Notes under the pieces: model-generated | The model's input: the letters and a program-made list of their open reading frames with translations, nothing else | What the model was told of the DNA's origin: nothing | Database searches by the model: none | Position numbers and translations under genes: made by a program | Part shown: one piece after another, positions 44,886 to 54,894 of the stretch | Numbering within the stretch: position 1 is the stretch's first letter | Layout of the letters: every line of letters starts with the position of its first letter | Assembly: GCF_029945885.1 (NCBI RefSeq) | Contig: NZ_JAQSDK010000013.1 | Coordinates: 107,026 to 171,025, forward strand | Reading direction: 5' to 3' | Length of the DNA: 64,000 bases | From: Brevundimonas sp. | Lineage (GTDB): Bacteria > Pseudomonadota > Alphaproteobacteria > Caulobacterales > Caulobacteraceae

Positions 44886-45485
44886 CTAGCCTCGCACCAG
44901 ACGCAGAAACTCCTCACGGGTGCGGGGATCATCGCGGACGACGCCGAGCAATGTGCTGGTCGTCAGGGTCGCTCCGGGTACATCGACGCCGCGCAGGGTC
45001 ATGCAGCTGTGTTCGGCCTCGATAACCACGCCGACCCCGGCGGGGCGCAGGACCTCCTGGATGGCCTCGGCGATCTGGGCCGTCATCTTTTCCTGGATCT
45101 GCAGGCGTTTGGCATAGCCGCGGACGACCCGCGCCAGCTTGGAGATGCCGACGACCCGGTCCGTCGGCAGATAGCCGACATGGGCGACGCCGACGACCGG
45201 CAGCATGTGATGTTCGCAGAAGCTGACGAAGCGAATGTTCTTGAGCACGACCAGCTGATCGTAGCCGCCAACCTCCTCGAAGGTGCGTTCCAGATAGGCG
45301 CGCGGCTCGACCTCATAGCCGGAGAACAGTTCGCGATAGCTGCGGGCCACGCGGGCCGGCGTGTCGAGCAGGCCTTCGCGATCGGGGTTGTCGCCGGCCC
45401 AGCGGATCAGGGTGCGGACAGCGGCCTCGGCCTCGGACTGCAGGATGGCGGGTTCGGTCGACGAGTCGGTCATGCGGTCAGCCAT
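44886..45485 (-). CDS. folE: GTP cyclohydrolase I
   Basis: A 199-residue GTP cyclohydrolase I that makes dihydroneopterin triphosphate for folate. The zinc site Cys-His pair is in [20 protein letters not shown] and the second Cys in [13 protein letters not shown]. Two ATG codons are possible (45485 and 45473); the first is kept here, and the difference is 4 residues. It lies 34 bp downstream of the Sel1/prolyl-hydroxylase gene on the same strand. Confidence 0.96.
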   Translation of the reverse strand: MADRMTDSSTEPAILQSEAEAAVRTLIRWAGDNPDREGLLDTPARVARSYRELFSGYEVEPRAYLERTFEEVGGYDQLVVLKNIRFVSFCEHHMLPVVGVAHVGYLPTDRVVGISKLARVVRGYAKRLQIQEKMTAQIAEAIQEVLRPAGVGVVIEAEHSCMTLRGVDVPGATLTTSTLLGVVRDDPRTREEFLRLVRG

Positions 45486-45519
45486 AGGGGGGGATGTGAC
45501 GAAAGGGGAGCGGTGCCGC

Positions 45520-46629
45520 TCAGATGATCGGTTGTGGACGGTCGCGGATCCATTGGGACAGCAACCATTTTTCGCCGCTGGTCGGCGGCAGACCGGCATG
45601 GAGGGTGCGCGGGTCGACGCGGCCGTCCGGGCGGACGTTGAAGAACAGCAGGGCGTCCCCCGTCTTGCCGCCGAAGCGCCAGTCCAGTTCCGGAAAGGCG
45701 GTCTCGCCGCCCGTATAGTCGGCGTTGAGATAGGTCAGGAAGGTCGCCTGGCGCTGGCCCTGCTGGGCCAGGGTCTCGGCCAGGGCCGGGGCTTCCGGGT
45801 TGAGAAAGTCGAAATGCGGCTCGTAGCGCTGGCCGATGTCGTAACGCAGGATATTGCAGGGTTCGAAGGTGGCGATGTCGAGGCCGGGGGCAGCGGCGGC
45901 CATGCGGGCCCGTATCAGGGCCAGAACCAGATCGGTGTCGATCAGGCTGAAGCCCGCGCCGCTGCCGGTGCGCATGCCGTCCGGCCGCCGGCCGCCCTTG
46001 TCGGCGTCATAGACCCGGGCCGGGACCAGACGTTCCCCGGCGCGACGGACGATCCAGTCGCACACGGCCGGGGGTGTGAAGCCCTCGAAGACCTGGATGC
46101 GTGGTGAGTCCGAAATCGTCCGGGCGACGGGCGGGGTCAGCCAGGCCTTGATGTCGATCGCCTTGCGGGCCCGGGCCCACAGGGCTGGTTCGGGGTCCGG
46201 ACGGTCCGCGGCACCGGCGACCCCGTCATCGTCCGTCAGCAGCAGGAGTTGGGCGCGGGCGGAGGCCTCGCCGCGCTCGGCGGCCGTCTGCAGCCAGTCG
46301 AGGGCCGTGTCCCAGCTCTGCGGGCGACCGATGCCGACGGCGGCGAGGACGGCCAGGCGGGCCGCGGCCTCGGCATGGCCCAGCTCGGCGGCGCGGCCCA
46401 GAAGCACGGCCCCCTCGTTCGGCTGGAACGGAGCCGCGCGGCCGACCAGCAGCCGCGTCCCCAGCCAGGTCATGGAAGGGACGTGGCCCTGGCGAGCGGC
46501 CCGGTCCAGCCAGGACACGGCGATCTCGTGCCGGCCTTCGCGGTCAAAGACGCGCGACAGGGCGAATTGGGCGTCCCCGTCTCCGGCGACGGCGCGGCGG
46601 TGAATGTTCTCGGTATCCAGCGAACTCAT
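45520..46629 (-). CDS. Sel1-repeat/prolyl 4-hydroxylase fusion protein
   Basis: A 369-residue two-part protein. The N-terminal 150 residues are Sel1-like tetratricopeptide repeats ([40 protein letters not shown]). The C-terminal 200 residues form a prolyl 4-hydroxylase-type Fe(II)/2-oxoglutarate oxygenase with the iron ligands His and Asp in [11 protein letters not shown], the distal His in [10 protein letters not shown] and the 2-oxoglutarate-binding Lys in EKWLLSQWI. Sel1 repeats probably bind a protein substrate. It has no signal peptide, so it likely modifies cytoplasmic protein. Divergent from fliQ by 156 bp; the fliQ promoter lies in this gap. Confidence 0.87.
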   Translation of the reverse strand: MSSLDTENIHRRAVAGDGDAQFALSRVFDREGRHEIAVSWLDRAARQGHVPSMTWLGTRLLVGRAAPFQPNEGAVLLGRAAELGHAEAAARLAVLAAVGIGRPQSWDTALDWLQTAAERGEASARAQLLLLTDDDGVAGAADRPDPEPALWARARKAIDIKAWLTPPVARTISDSPRIQVFEGFTPPAVCDWIVRRAGERLVPARVYDADKGGRRPDGMRTGSGAGFSLIDTDLVLALIRARMAAAAPGLDIATFEPCNILRYDIGQRYEPHFDFLNPEAPALAETLAQQGQRQATFLTYLNADYTGGETAFPELDWRFGGKTGDALLFFNVRPDGRVDPRTLHAGLPPTSGEKWLLSQWIRDRPQPII

Positions 46630-46727
46630 GGGGCGGAGCCTTACCATCGGCTTTGGCGGAGCGCAGCGGATTTTGACGCCGCACCCCCGGGGGACGATTT
46701 GGGAATCCTGCCGCCAGACGCAGTTTC

Positions 46728-46766
46728 CTAACTCCGCATTAACCATGGTCCCGGCATTTTCTGCCC
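46728..46766 (+). promoter_or_regulatory. Class II flagellar promoter with CtrA box, fliQ operon
   Basis: CTAA-CTCCGCA-TTAACC is a CtrA box with a 7-bp spacer, followed by CGGCATTTTCTGCCC, ending 19 bp before the fliQ ATG. It differs from the flgB element at only a few positions. Confidence 0.75.
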
Positions 46767-46785
46767 GGTATCGTTGGAGCTGAGA

Positions 46786-47049
46786 ATGAACGGCGCGGAA
46801 GTTCTGGATGTCGGGCGTGATGCCCTCTGGCTGACGATCCAGCTGTGCGGTCCCATGCTGCTGGTCGCCCTGGTGGTCGGTGTCAGCATCGGTCTGTTCC
46901 AGGCCCTGACCCAGATCCAGGAGCAGACCCTGGTCTATGCCCCGAAAATCATGGCCATCTTCGTCTCCCTGCTGCTGTTCTTGCCGGTCATGGGCTCGCT
47001 GCTGGGCGGCTTCATGCGGACCATCGCCGCGCGCATCGCCGGGATGTGA
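46786..47049 (+). CDS. fliQ: Flagellar export protein FliQ
   Basis: An 87-residue two-span membrane protein, part of the FliPQR export pore. The spans are LTIQLCGPMLLVALVVGVSI and IMAIFVSLLLFLPVMGSLLG, joined by the conserved GLFQALTQIQEQTLVYAPK. I chose the ATG at 46786 because GGAG lies 9 bp upstream; a TTG 4 codons earlier is the alternative. It starts the operon fliQ-fliR-flhB-cckA under a CtrA-type promoter. Confidence 0.96.
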   Translation: MNGAEVLDVGRDALWLTIQLCGPMLLVALVVGVSIGLFQALTQIQEQTLVYAPKIMAIFVSLLLFLPVMGSLLGGFMRTIAARIAGM

Positions 47050-47056
47050 TCGCAAG

Positions 47057-47827
47057 GTGGAACCCTATGCCACCGCCGATCAGGTCTGGGCCGGCGGTCT
47101 GATCTTCGCGCGCATCGGCGCGATCATGATGATGATGCCCGGTTTCGGCGAAACCTATGTGCCGCCGCGCATCCGCCTGGCCCTGGCCCTGTCGGTATCG
47201 CTGGTGGTGTGGCCGGTCGTCGGCGGATTTCTGCCGGGCCTGCCCGCGACCATCGGCAGCATGGCCGGCTGGGTGCTGCGGGAGGTGATCACCGGTCTGA
47301 TGATCGGTGGGCTGCTGCGGGCCTTCATGACCGCGCTGTCGACCGCCGGTGAGGTGGTGTCGATGCAGACCACGCTGAGCTTCGCCCAGACCGCCAGTCC
47401 GATGCAGGCGCAGCAGGGTTCCACGCTCGGAGCGTTTCTGATGCTGCTGGGCACGACCCTGATCTTCGCGACCAACACCCATCATCTGTTTATCGCCGGC
47501 CTGGTCGGGTCCTATGAGCTGATCGCGCCGGCACGGCCGCTGATCGTTGAGGATTTCGCCACCCTGGCCCTCCGCACCATCGCCGACAGTTTCGCCCTGG
47601 GAGTGCAGCTGGCGGCCCCGGTGATTGTCTTTGCCCTGGTCTTCAACATGGCGTCGGGTCTGGTGGCGCGCGTAATGCCCGCGTTCCAGATATTCTTCGT
47701 CGCCTCGCCGCTCAGTGTGATCCTGGGCCTGTCGATTTTCGCCCTGTCGCTGGGCGTGATCGGGACGGTCTTCATCGACCGCTACCGTATCCTGGCGCGA
47801 ATCTTCGCGGGCTCAGCCGGTGGCTGA
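47057..47827 (+). CDS. fliR: Flagellar export protein FliR
   Basis: A 256-residue membrane component of the flagellar export gate. The start is a GTG at 47057 (VEPYATADQVWAGG), 7 bp after the fliQ stop. About six spans follow, with the conserved ARIGAIMMMMPGFGETYVPP near the front and NMASGLVARVMPAFQIFFVA late. Its end overlaps the flhB start by 8 bp. Confidence 0.95.
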   Translation: MEPYATADQVWAGGLIFARIGAIMMMMPGFGETYVPPRIRLALALSVSLVVWPVVGGFLPGLPATIGSMAGWVLREVITGLMIGGLLRAFMTALSTAGEVVSMQTTLSFAQTASPMQAQQGSTLGAFLMLLGTTLIFATNTHHLFIAGLVGSYELIAPARPLIVEDFATLALRTIADSFALGVQLAAPVIVFALVFNMASGLVARVMPAFQIFFVASPLSVILGLSIFALSLGVIGTVFIDRYRILARIFAGSAGG

Positions 47828-48896
47828 CGCGCCCGATCCCGAGTCGAAAACAGAAGAGGCGACACCGCGAAAACTCGCGGACGCGCGAAAAAAGGGCGAT
47901 TCTCCCAAATCCCCGGATGTCGCCTCGACCCTGAGCCTGATGGGGGCCACGGCGGTAATCATCATCAGCGGCGGCTGGTTCGCCGGCCGGCTGGCCGAGG
48001 ACCTGCTGCCCTTCATCGCCCGGCCGCACGCCCTGATGGGGGCCCTCGACGCCGGCGGCGGGGCCGAGATCGGCTATCGCGCGGTCTGGGCCGCGGCCCC
48101 CTTCCTCGGGGCGGTAATGCTGGCCACCATCCTCGGCGGGGCCGGGGGCAACCTGGCCCAGTCGGGCCTGGTCTTCAGTGCCGAGAAGATGAAGCCGAAG
48201 CTGGAAAAACTGAGCCCGATCGCCGGGTTCAAGCGAATTTTCGGCCCCGATGGACTGATGCAGTTCGTGAAGACCTTCATCAAGCTGGTGGCGATCGGCG
48301 TCATCTGCTGGATGGTGCTGAAATCCCATTTCCGCGATTTCGAGACGATGGCGGCCCTGAGCCCGGCGGCCATCCTGCCGGCGGCACGCGACCTGGTGAT
48401 CGCCCTGCTGTCGGCGGCCATGGTCTTCCTGGCCTTCACCGCGGGGGCTGACTACCTGTGGCAACGCTACCGGTTCGCCGAGCGGATGAAGATGTCCAAG
48501 GAAGAGCTGAAGGAAGACTACAAACAGGCGGAGGGCGACCCGCATGTGAAGGCCAAGCTCAAGCAGATCCGGGCCCAGAAGAGCCGGCAACGGATGATGC
48601 AGGCCGTGCCGACGGCCACGGTGATCGTGACCAACCCGACCCACTATTCGGTGGCCCTGCGCTATGAGCCGGACAAGGGCGACGGCGCGCCGATCTGCGT
48701 GGCCAAGGGCGTCGACGCCGTGGCCCTGCGCATCCGGGAGGTGGCGCGGGAGCACAAGGTACCGATCATCGAGAATGTGCCGCTGGCCCGGGCGCTGTAT
48801 GCGGCGGTGGAGATCGACGAAACCATCCCGCGCGAGCATTTCGAGGCGGCCGCGCGGGTCATCGGCTTCGTCATGCAGGGGCGGAAGAAGCGCTAG
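47820..48896 (+). CDS. flhB: Flagellar export switch protein FlhB
   Basis: A 358-residue membrane protein that sets the export substrate switch. The N-terminus has the usual charged opening (ESKTEEATPRKLADARKKGD), four spans, and the cytoplasmic domain with the self-cleaving NPTH site in VIVTNPTHYSVALRYEP. The start is a GTG at 47820 overlapping fliR. Only 1 bp separates its stop from the cckA start, so cckA is almost surely read from the same transcript. Confidence 0.96.
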   Translation: MADAPDPESKTEEATPRKLADARKKGDSPKSPDVASTLSLMGATAVIIISGGWFAGRLAEDLLPFIARPHALMGALDAGGGAEIGYRAVWAAAPFLGAVMLATILGGAGGNLAQSGLVFSAEKMKPKLEKLSPIAGFKRIFGPDGLMQFVKTFIKLVAIGVICWMVLKSHFRDFETMAALSPAAILPAARDLVIALLSAAMVFLAFTAGADYLWQRYRFAERMKMSKEELKEDYKQAEGDPHVKAKLKQIRAQKSRQRMMQAVPTATVIVTNPTHYSVALRYEPDKGDGAPICVAKGVDAVALRIREVAREHKVPIIENVPLARALYAAVEIDETIPREHFEAAARVIGFVMQGRKKR

Positions 48897-48897
48897 A

Positions 48898-51000
48898 ATG
48901 GAAAAGGCGTATGCTGCCGCCAGCGAATCGGCTCCGCGAGGCCCCATGCAGACCAAGAGTTGGCAGGCTCAGGCCCGTGCCCCGTTCGATCCCCTGCTCA
49001 TTCTCATGGCCGTCGGATTCATCCTGGCGGTCGGGGCGATGGCCTATCCGGCCTTCCGGGCCAACCCTTACAGCGCGCCCGGTCTGATCCTGATCTTCAC
49101 CGCCGTCGCGGTCGCCCTGATCGGCCTGTTCGCCTTCGGCCGCAGCGAGGCGCGCAAGCCGACCGGGGATGTCTGGGTCGAGATGCTGGATGCGCTGGGC
49201 GAACCGGCGGTCCTGGTCTGGACCAGTGGTCAGGTCCTGGCCTTCAACGGGGCCTGGGCCGAGGAGAACGGGGCCATGGTGGCCCTGCCCAAGGGGCGGT
49301 CGGTTTCGGCCCTTTATATGGCGTTCGCCCAGGCCCGCGAGGGGCAGCAGGCCCGGGCCATCGTCACCATCGGCGCGCGCGAGATCGAGGTCCTGATCAG
49401 TCATGCCGGTGGCGGGCGGTTCCTGGTTCGGGCCGCTCCCGAGGCGGTGCTGGGTCTGGCCCATGCCCCGGCGGTCCAGGTCGGCAGCGGCACCAGCGCC
49501 GGCGAGGGGCGGGCCATGGCAGCCGGCGCGCCGTTCGGCTCGGCGATGATCGCCCATGAGGACATCTTTTCGGGCCGGGTCGAGGAGCCCAATGCCGCCC
49601 TGGCCCTGCTGACCGGTCCGGCCTCGGCCCGCGATGCGGCCTTCGGCCATCTGTTCGAGCCCAACGGGGTGATCGAGGCCCGCTCCAAGCTGACGGCCGG
49701 GTCCAGCGGCCCGATCGAACTGGTGGCCCGGTCCCATCCGGACCGGATGCTGCATCTGTATGTGGCACCCGAGGGAGACAAGCGGCGGGTGTGGCTGTTT
49801 GACGTCTCGGCCCAGAAGTCGATGGAGCTGCAGCTCAGTCAGGCCCAGAAAATGCAGGCCGTCGGCCAGCTGGCCGGGGGCGTGGCCCACGATTTCAACA
49901 ATCTTCTGACCGCCATCCAGCTGCAGCTCTCGGGCCTGCTGGAGCGGCACCCGGTGGGAGATCCGTCCTATGAGGGGCTGAACGAGATCCGCCAGACGGC
50001 GATCCGGGCCGCCGATCTTGTTCGCAAGCTGCTGGCCTTCTCGCGCAAGTCGACGGTGCGGCGCGAGCGGCTGGATCTGGGCGAACTGGTCGGGGAGTTC
50101 GCGGTGCTGCTGCGCCGCCTGCTGCGCGAGGATGTGCGTCTGGAGACCGATTACGGCCGCGACCTGCCGATCGTCCTGGCCGACAAGAGCCAGCTGGAGA
50201 CGGCGGTGATGAACCTGGCCGTCAACGCCCGCGACGCGATGCGCGGCGTGGTCGAGCCGGGGGCCGGAGTGGTCACCATCCGCACGCGGCGTCTGACCGG
50301 CGACGAGGCCCGGGCCATGGGCTGGCTCGACGCCCCGGTCGAGGAGCTGGCCCTGATCGAGGTGTCGGACACCGGCACGGGCGTGCCGCCGGAAATCCTC
50401 GACAAGATCTTCGAACCCTTCTTCACCACCAAGGCGGTCAATGAGGGCACCGGCATGGGGCTGGCCACCGTCTACGGCATCGTCGAACAGGCCGGCGGCC
50501 ACATCAATGTCGTCAATCTGGACGGGGCGGGGGCAGCCTTCCGCATCTTCCTGCCGGCCGCCGCCGAGGCCGAACTGGCCGAGGTCGCCCCGGTCGAGGT
50601 CAAGATCAAGACGCCGCGCGACCTGTCGGGGGCCGGCCGGATCCTGTTCGTCGAGGACGAGGCCGCCGTGCGTGGCATTGCCGCCAAATTGCTGCGTCAG
50701 CGCGGCTATGAGGTGATCGAGGCCGCTGATGGCGAGGAGGCCCTGATCCTGGCCGAGGAATGGGCCGGCAAGATCGATATGATGATTTCGGACGTGATCA
50801 TGCCGGGTCTGGACGGACCCAGCCTGCTGAAGAAGGCGCGGCAGTATCTGGGCGATGCGCCGGTGATGTTTATCTCGGGCTATGCCGAGAGCGATTTTTC
50901 GGACCTGCTCCAGGACGAGGCCGGGGTGTCCTTCCTGCCCAAGCCGCTGGACATCAAGATCCTGGCCGAGCGGGTGAAGCAGGAATTGCGCGGCGAATAG
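48898..51000 (+). CDS. cckA: Cell-cycle hybrid histidine kinase CckA
   Basis: A 700-residue hybrid kinase matching CckA, the head of the CckA-ChpT-CtrA phosphorelay that controls cell cycle and motility in Caulobacterales. Two membrane segments ([20 protein letters not shown] and [19 protein letters not shown]) anchor it, two PAS-like regions follow (about 95-310), then HisKA with His331 in [14 protein letters not shown], an HATPase domain ([23 protein letters not shown]), and a receiver with Asp632 in [14 protein letters not shown]. This is the known architecture including the receiver at the end. It sits directly behind flhB, as in Caulobacter. Confidence 0.96.
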   Translation: MEKAYAAASESAPRGPMQTKSWQAQARAPFDPLLILMAVGFILAVGAMAYPAFRANPYSAPGLILIFTAVAVALIGLFAFGRSEARKPTGDVWVEMLDALGEPAVLVWTSGQVLAFNGAWAEENGAMVALPKGRSVSALYMAFAQAREGQQARAIVTIGAREIEVLISHAGGGRFLVRAAPEAVLGLAHAPAVQVGSGTSAGEGRAMAAGAPFGSAMIAHEDIFSGRVEEPNAALALLTGPASARDAAFGHLFEPNGVIEARSKLTAGSSGPIELVARSHPDRMLHLYVAPEGDKRRVWLFDVSAQKSMELQLSQAQKMQAVGQLAGGVAHDFNNLLTAIQLQLSGLLERHPVGDPSYEGLNEIRQTAIRAADLVRKLLAFSRKSTVRRERLDLGELVGEFAVLLRRLLREDVRLETDYGRDLPIVLADKSQLETAVMNLAVNARDAMRGVVEPGAGVVTIRTRRLTGDEARAMGWLDAPVEELALIEVSDTGTGVPPEILDKIFEPFFTTKAVNEGTGMGLATVYGIVEQAGGHINVVNLDGAGAAFRIFLPAAAEAELAEVAPVEVKIKTPRDLSGAGRILFVEDEAAVRGIAAKLLRQRGYEVIEAADGEEALILAEEWAGKIDMMISDVIMPGLDGPSLLKKARQYLGDAPVMFISGYAESDFSDLLQDEAGVSFLPKPLDIKILAERVKQELRGE

Positions 51001-51102
51001 GCCTGCGGAATTCGTGTCCCCCTGCGGACATTGCCTATGTTTCACTTGCAGCCGCGGCATTCCCCGCTTCTTTTGCGCCACACCTTTTCGGAGACCAGTG
51101 TC

Positions 51103-52944
51103 ATGATCGATCGTCGCCGCCTGCTTCTTTCCGCCGTCGCCGGGGTCGCCCTGGCGGGACCCGCCGGAGCCGCCCTGGCCCGGGTCGCCTCGCCCGGTTC
51201 CGATCCCGCCGAGGCCGCCCGGCTGAACGGCATTCTCGATGCGATGTTCGCGATGGTCCTGGCCAAATCGGCCATGGCCGCCACCTATATGGGCCTGGAC
51301 AAGGGACCCAATGCCGCCGCCAAGGCGCGCCTGGACATGCTGACGCCGACCGATATCGCCGAGCGGGAAGCCTTCAGCCGTGACTTCACCGCCCAGCTCC
51401 AGACCATCGATGCGTCCAAGCTGGCCGGGATGGATGCGGTCAATCTGGCGACCGTCCTGTATGACGGTGAGACGACCAATGTCGGCCTCGATCACTTTCG
51501 TTTCGGCAACACCGGGTCACCCAATCCCTACCGGATCAGCCAGCTGGGCGGATCCTATCGCGACATCCCGGACTTCCTCGACACCATGCATTCGATCGAG
51601 ACCGAGGCCGATGCCGAGGCCTATCTGTCGCGGCTCGATGCGTTCGGCGACCTGCTGGACCAGGAAACCGGTCTGGTCCGCGCCGACATGGCCATGGGGA
51701 TCGTGCCGCCCGACTTCGTCATCGACCGCACCCTGACGCAGATGAATGCCGGACTTGAGGCCGCTCCGGCCGAATCCGGCCTGGTGACCTCCCTGACGCG
51801 CCGCGCCGGCGAGGCGGGACTCGAGGGGGACTGGGCCGCCCGGGCCACGGCCATCGTCAGCGACAAGGTCTATCCGGCCCTGCGCCGGCAGGTCGCCCTC
51901 TTCGAAGGCGCGCGCCCGACGGCCCGCCATGACGCCGGGGTCTGGGCCCTGCCGAACGCCGACGGGTATTATGAATACGGCATCCGCAACTACACCACGA
52001 CCCGGTTGACCGGGGCCGAGGTCCATCAGCTGGGTCTGAGCCAGGTGGCCGAGATCACCGCCGCGGCCGACGCCATCCTGAAGGCCGAGGGGATGACCGA
52101 GGGCACGGTGGGCGCGCGTCTGGCCGCGATGGCCAAGGATGCACGCTTCATCTATCCGAACACCGACGCCGGCAAGCAGCAGCTGCTGGACGAGCTGAAC
52201 GTGCAGATGGCCGCCATGCAGGCGCGGCTGCCCGACTATTTCGGCATCCTGCCCAAGGCCTCTGTCGATATCCGGCGCGTCCCGCCGGCGATCGAGGCCG
52301 GTGCGCCCGGCGGCTATTATCAGGGTCCGAGCCTGGATGGTTCGCGCCCCGGTGCCTATTACATCAACCTGCGCGACACGGCGGAATGGCCGAAATGGAC
52401 CCTGCCGACCCTCACCTATCACGAGGCGATTCCGGGTCACCATCTGCAGATCACCCTGTCGACCGAGGCCCAGGGCATTCCGACCATCCGCAAGCTGATC
52501 GGCTTCTCGGCCTATTCGGAAGGCTGGGCCCTGTATTCCGAACAGCTGGCCGACGAGATGGGCGTGTATCAGAACGACCCGTGGGGCCGTCTGGGCTATC
52601 TGCAGAGCCTGCTGTTCCGGGCCACCCGGCTGGTGGTCGACTCCGGCCTGCACCACAATCGCTGGAGCCGCGAACAGGCGATCCAGTACATGGTTGCCAC
52701 CCTGGGCGACCAGGAATCGAGCGTCACCACCGAGGTCGAACGCTACTGCGTCTGGCCGGGCCAGGCCTCCAGCTACAAGGTCGGGCACACCGAATGGGTG
52801 CGGCTGCGCGAGGAGGCCAAGGCGCAGCTGGGCGACCGGTTCGACATCAAGGGCTTCCATGACACGGCCCTGGCTTCCGGCGGGATGCCGCTGGAAGTGC
52901 TGAAGACGGTGGTCGGTGAATGGGTGCAAAGCCGGATGGCCTGA
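51103..52944 (+). CDS. Exported DUF885 family peptidase-like protein (copy 1)
   Basis: A 613-residue protein of the DUF885 family, predicted zinc-dependent carboxypeptidase-like. It begins with a twin-arginine-like signal (MIDRRRLLLSAVAGVALAGP), so Tat export is likely. The metal-binding motif HEAIPGHH starts at His440, with a second conserved stretch GWALYSEQLADEMGVYQ. Start chosen at 51103, a clean Tat start. The next gene is a near-twin paralogue in the same orientation, 75 bp away, indicating a tandem duplication. Confidence 0.9.
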   Translation: MIDRRRLLLSAVAGVALAGPAGAALARVASPGSDPAEAARLNGILDAMFAMVLAKSAMAATYMGLDKGPNAAAKARLDMLTPTDIAEREAFSRDFTAQLQTIDASKLAGMDAVNLATVLYDGETTNVGLDHFRFGNTGSPNPYRISQLGGSYRDIPDFLDTMHSIETEADAEAYLSRLDAFGDLLDQETGLVRADMAMGIVPPDFVIDRTLTQMNAGLEAAPAESGLVTSLTRRAGEAGLEGDWAARATAIVSDKVYPALRRQVALFEGARPTARHDAGVWALPNADGYYEYGIRNYTTTRLTGAEVHQLGLSQVAEITAAADAILKAEGMTEGTVGARLAAMAKDARFIYPNTDAGKQQLLDELNVQMAAMQARLPDYFGILPKASVDIRRVPPAIEAGAPGGYYQGPSLDGSRPGAYYINLRDTAEWPKWTLPTLTYHEAIPGHHLQITLSTEAQGIPTIRKLIGFSAYSEGWALYSEQLADEMGVYQNDPWGRLGYLQSLLFRATRLVVDSGLHHNRWSREQAIQYMVATLGDQESSVTTEVERYCVWPGQASSYKVGHTEWVRLREEAKAQLGDRFDIKGFHDTALASGGMPLEVLKTVVGEWVQSRMA

Positions 52945-53019
52945 CAGTCGGGCGGCGCTCGGTCTTGCTATTGACCGCGTTGGGGCGTGCTATCGGCGCG
53001 TTCCATACGGAGTTGAGCC

Positions 53020-54864
53020 ATGATCGATCGCCGCCGCCTCCTGCAGACCGTCTTCGCCACGAGCGCCCTGGCCCCGCTGGGAGTCTTTTCGGCCACCCTG
53101 GCGGCGACACCCGACGCAGGGGAGGCCGCCGCTCTGGTGGCGGACATCGGCGAGGCGGCCGTGGACGGCAACCCGCAGCTGGCAACCAATCTGGGTCTGG
53201 ACAGTGGGGCGCGGGCGGGGCTCAAGGCCCGACTGGCCCCGCGGGGTATTGAGGCCCGCAACGCCGCCATCACCCGCAACAGCGAATGGCTGACCAAGAT
53301 CCGGGCCATCGACGGCTCCGACCTGATCGGTCAGGACGAGGTCAGTTTCGGGGTCGTCAAATTCCAGGCGGAGACCCTGGATGAGGCCCGTGGCTTCGGC
53401 TACGGCGATTTCGGCTTCGTCGACGCCGCTGCCTTTCCGATCCAGCCCTATACGCTCAGCCAGTTGACCGGGACCTACCAGTTCCTGCCCGACTTCCTCG
53501 CCACCCAGCACACGATCGAGACGACGGCGGACGCCGAGGCCTATCTGTCGCGCCTGTCGGCCATGGCCAAGGTGATGGACCAGGAGACGGAGTCGGTCCA
53601 GGCTGATGCTGGCAAGGGGGTAATCCCGCCCGACTTTATCATCCGCAAGACCCTGGTGCAGATGCGGTCGCTACGGGCCCCGGCCGCCGCCGAGGCGGGG
53701 ATGACCACCAGTCTCGCCCAGCGCGCCGCCGCGAAAGGCCTCGACGGGGACTGGTCCGGCCGGGCCGCGCGGATCGTCGGGGACGAAGTCTATCCGGCCC
53801 TCGACCGTCAGATCGCCCTGATGGAAGACCTGCTGCCCAAGGCCGTCTCGAACGCCGGGATCTGGGACCTGCCGGACGGGGCCGCCTACTATGCCACGGC
53901 CCTGAAATTGATGACCACAACCGATCTGGATCCAGACACCATCCATGCGATGGGGCTGGAGCAGTCCAGGGCCATTCTTGAGCGGATGGACGGTATCCTG
54001 AAGGCCCAGGGGATGGTTGAGGGCACCGTCGGGGCCCGGATGGCGGCCCTCGGAAAGGATCCGCGCTTCCTCTATCCGAACACCGAGGCGGGCAAGGCGC
54101 AGATCCTGACCGATCTGAATGCCCAGATCGTCGAGATGCAGGCGCGGCTTCCGGCCTATTTCGGCCGCCTGCCCAAGGCCGGCGTCGAGGTCCGCCGCGT
54201 GCCGCCGGCGATCGAGGCCGGTGCCCCCGGCGGCTATGCCGTGTCCCCCAGCCTCGATGGCTCGCGCCCCGGGGCCTATTACATCAATCTGCGTGACACG
54301 GCGGAATGGCCGAAATGGTCGCTGCCGACCCTGACCTACCACGAGGCGCTGCCAGGTCATCACCTGCAGGGGACGCTGGCGATCGAGAACGAGACGCTGC
54401 CGTTGATCTCGAAGGCCCTGTACTTCAGCGCCTATGGCGAGGGCTGGGCCCTGTATTCAGAGCAGCTGGCCGACGAGATGGGGGTCTATGCCAACGACCT
54501 CTTCGGGGAGCTGGGCTATCTGCAGAGCCTGTTGTTCCGGGCCTCGCGGCTGGTCGCCGACACCGGCCTGCACCACAAGCGCTGGAGCCGCGAACAGGCG
54601 ATCCGCTACATGGTCGACACCGGCGGTGACGAGGAGAGCTCGATCGCCTCGGAGGTCGAACGCTACTGTGTCTGGCCGGGTCAGGCCTGCAGCTACAAGA
54701 TCGGCCATACGGAATGGGTGCGGCTGCGCGAGGACGCCCGGGCCCAGCTGGGCGACCGGTTCGACATCCGCGGATTCCATGATGCCACCCTGGCCGCCGG
54801 CGGCATGCCGATCGCTGTGCTGCAGACGGTGGTCGCCGACTGGGTCGCCTCCCGACGGGGCTGA
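53020..54864 (+). CDS. Exported DUF885 family peptidase-like protein (copy 2)
   Basis: A 614-residue paralogue of the preceding gene, with the same Tat-like signal (MIDRRRLLQTVFATSALAPL), the same metal motif HEALPGHH (His441) and GWALYSEQLADEMGVYAND. The C-terminal third is strikingly similar to copy 1 (for example EQAIRYMVDTGGDEESSIAS). The N-terminal half diverges more, suggesting different substrates. It is likely cotranscribed with copy 1. Confidence 0.9.
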   Translation: MIDRRRLLQTVFATSALAPLGVFSATLAATPDAGEAAALVADIGEAAVDGNPQLATNLGLDSGARAGLKARLAPRGIEARNAAITRNSEWLTKIRAIDGSDLIGQDEVSFGVVKFQAETLDEARGFGYGDFGFVDAAAFPIQPYTLSQLTGTYQFLPDFLATQHTIETTADAEAYLSRLSAMAKVMDQETESVQADAGKGVIPPDFIIRKTLVQMRSLRAPAAAEAGMTTSLAQRAAAKGLDGDWSGRAARIVGDEVYPALDRQIALMEDLLPKAVSNAGIWDLPDGAAYYATALKLMTTTDLDPDTIHAMGLEQSRAILERMDGILKAQGMVEGTVGARMAALGKDPRFLYPNTEAGKAQILTDLNAQIVEMQARLPAYFGRLPKAGVEVRRVPPAIEAGAPGGYAVSPSLDGSRPGAYYINLRDTAEWPKWSLPTLTYHEALPGHHLQGTLAIENETLPLISKALYFSAYGEGWALYSEQLADEMGVYANDLFGELGYLQSLLFRASRLVADTGLHHKRWSREQAIRYMVDTGGDEESSIASEVERYCVWPGQACSYKIGHTEWVRLREDARAQLGDRFDIRGFHDATLAAGGMPIAVLQTVVADWVASRRG

Positions 54865-54894
54865 CCCCGTCGGGACTGACCTTTTCGGGTCCGT

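Noticed and set aside
48871..51495. 874-codon minus-strand frame opposite cckA
   Set aside because: Shadow of high-GC codon use; low-complexity Gly/Gln/Arg-rich product, and the plus-strand gene is certain.
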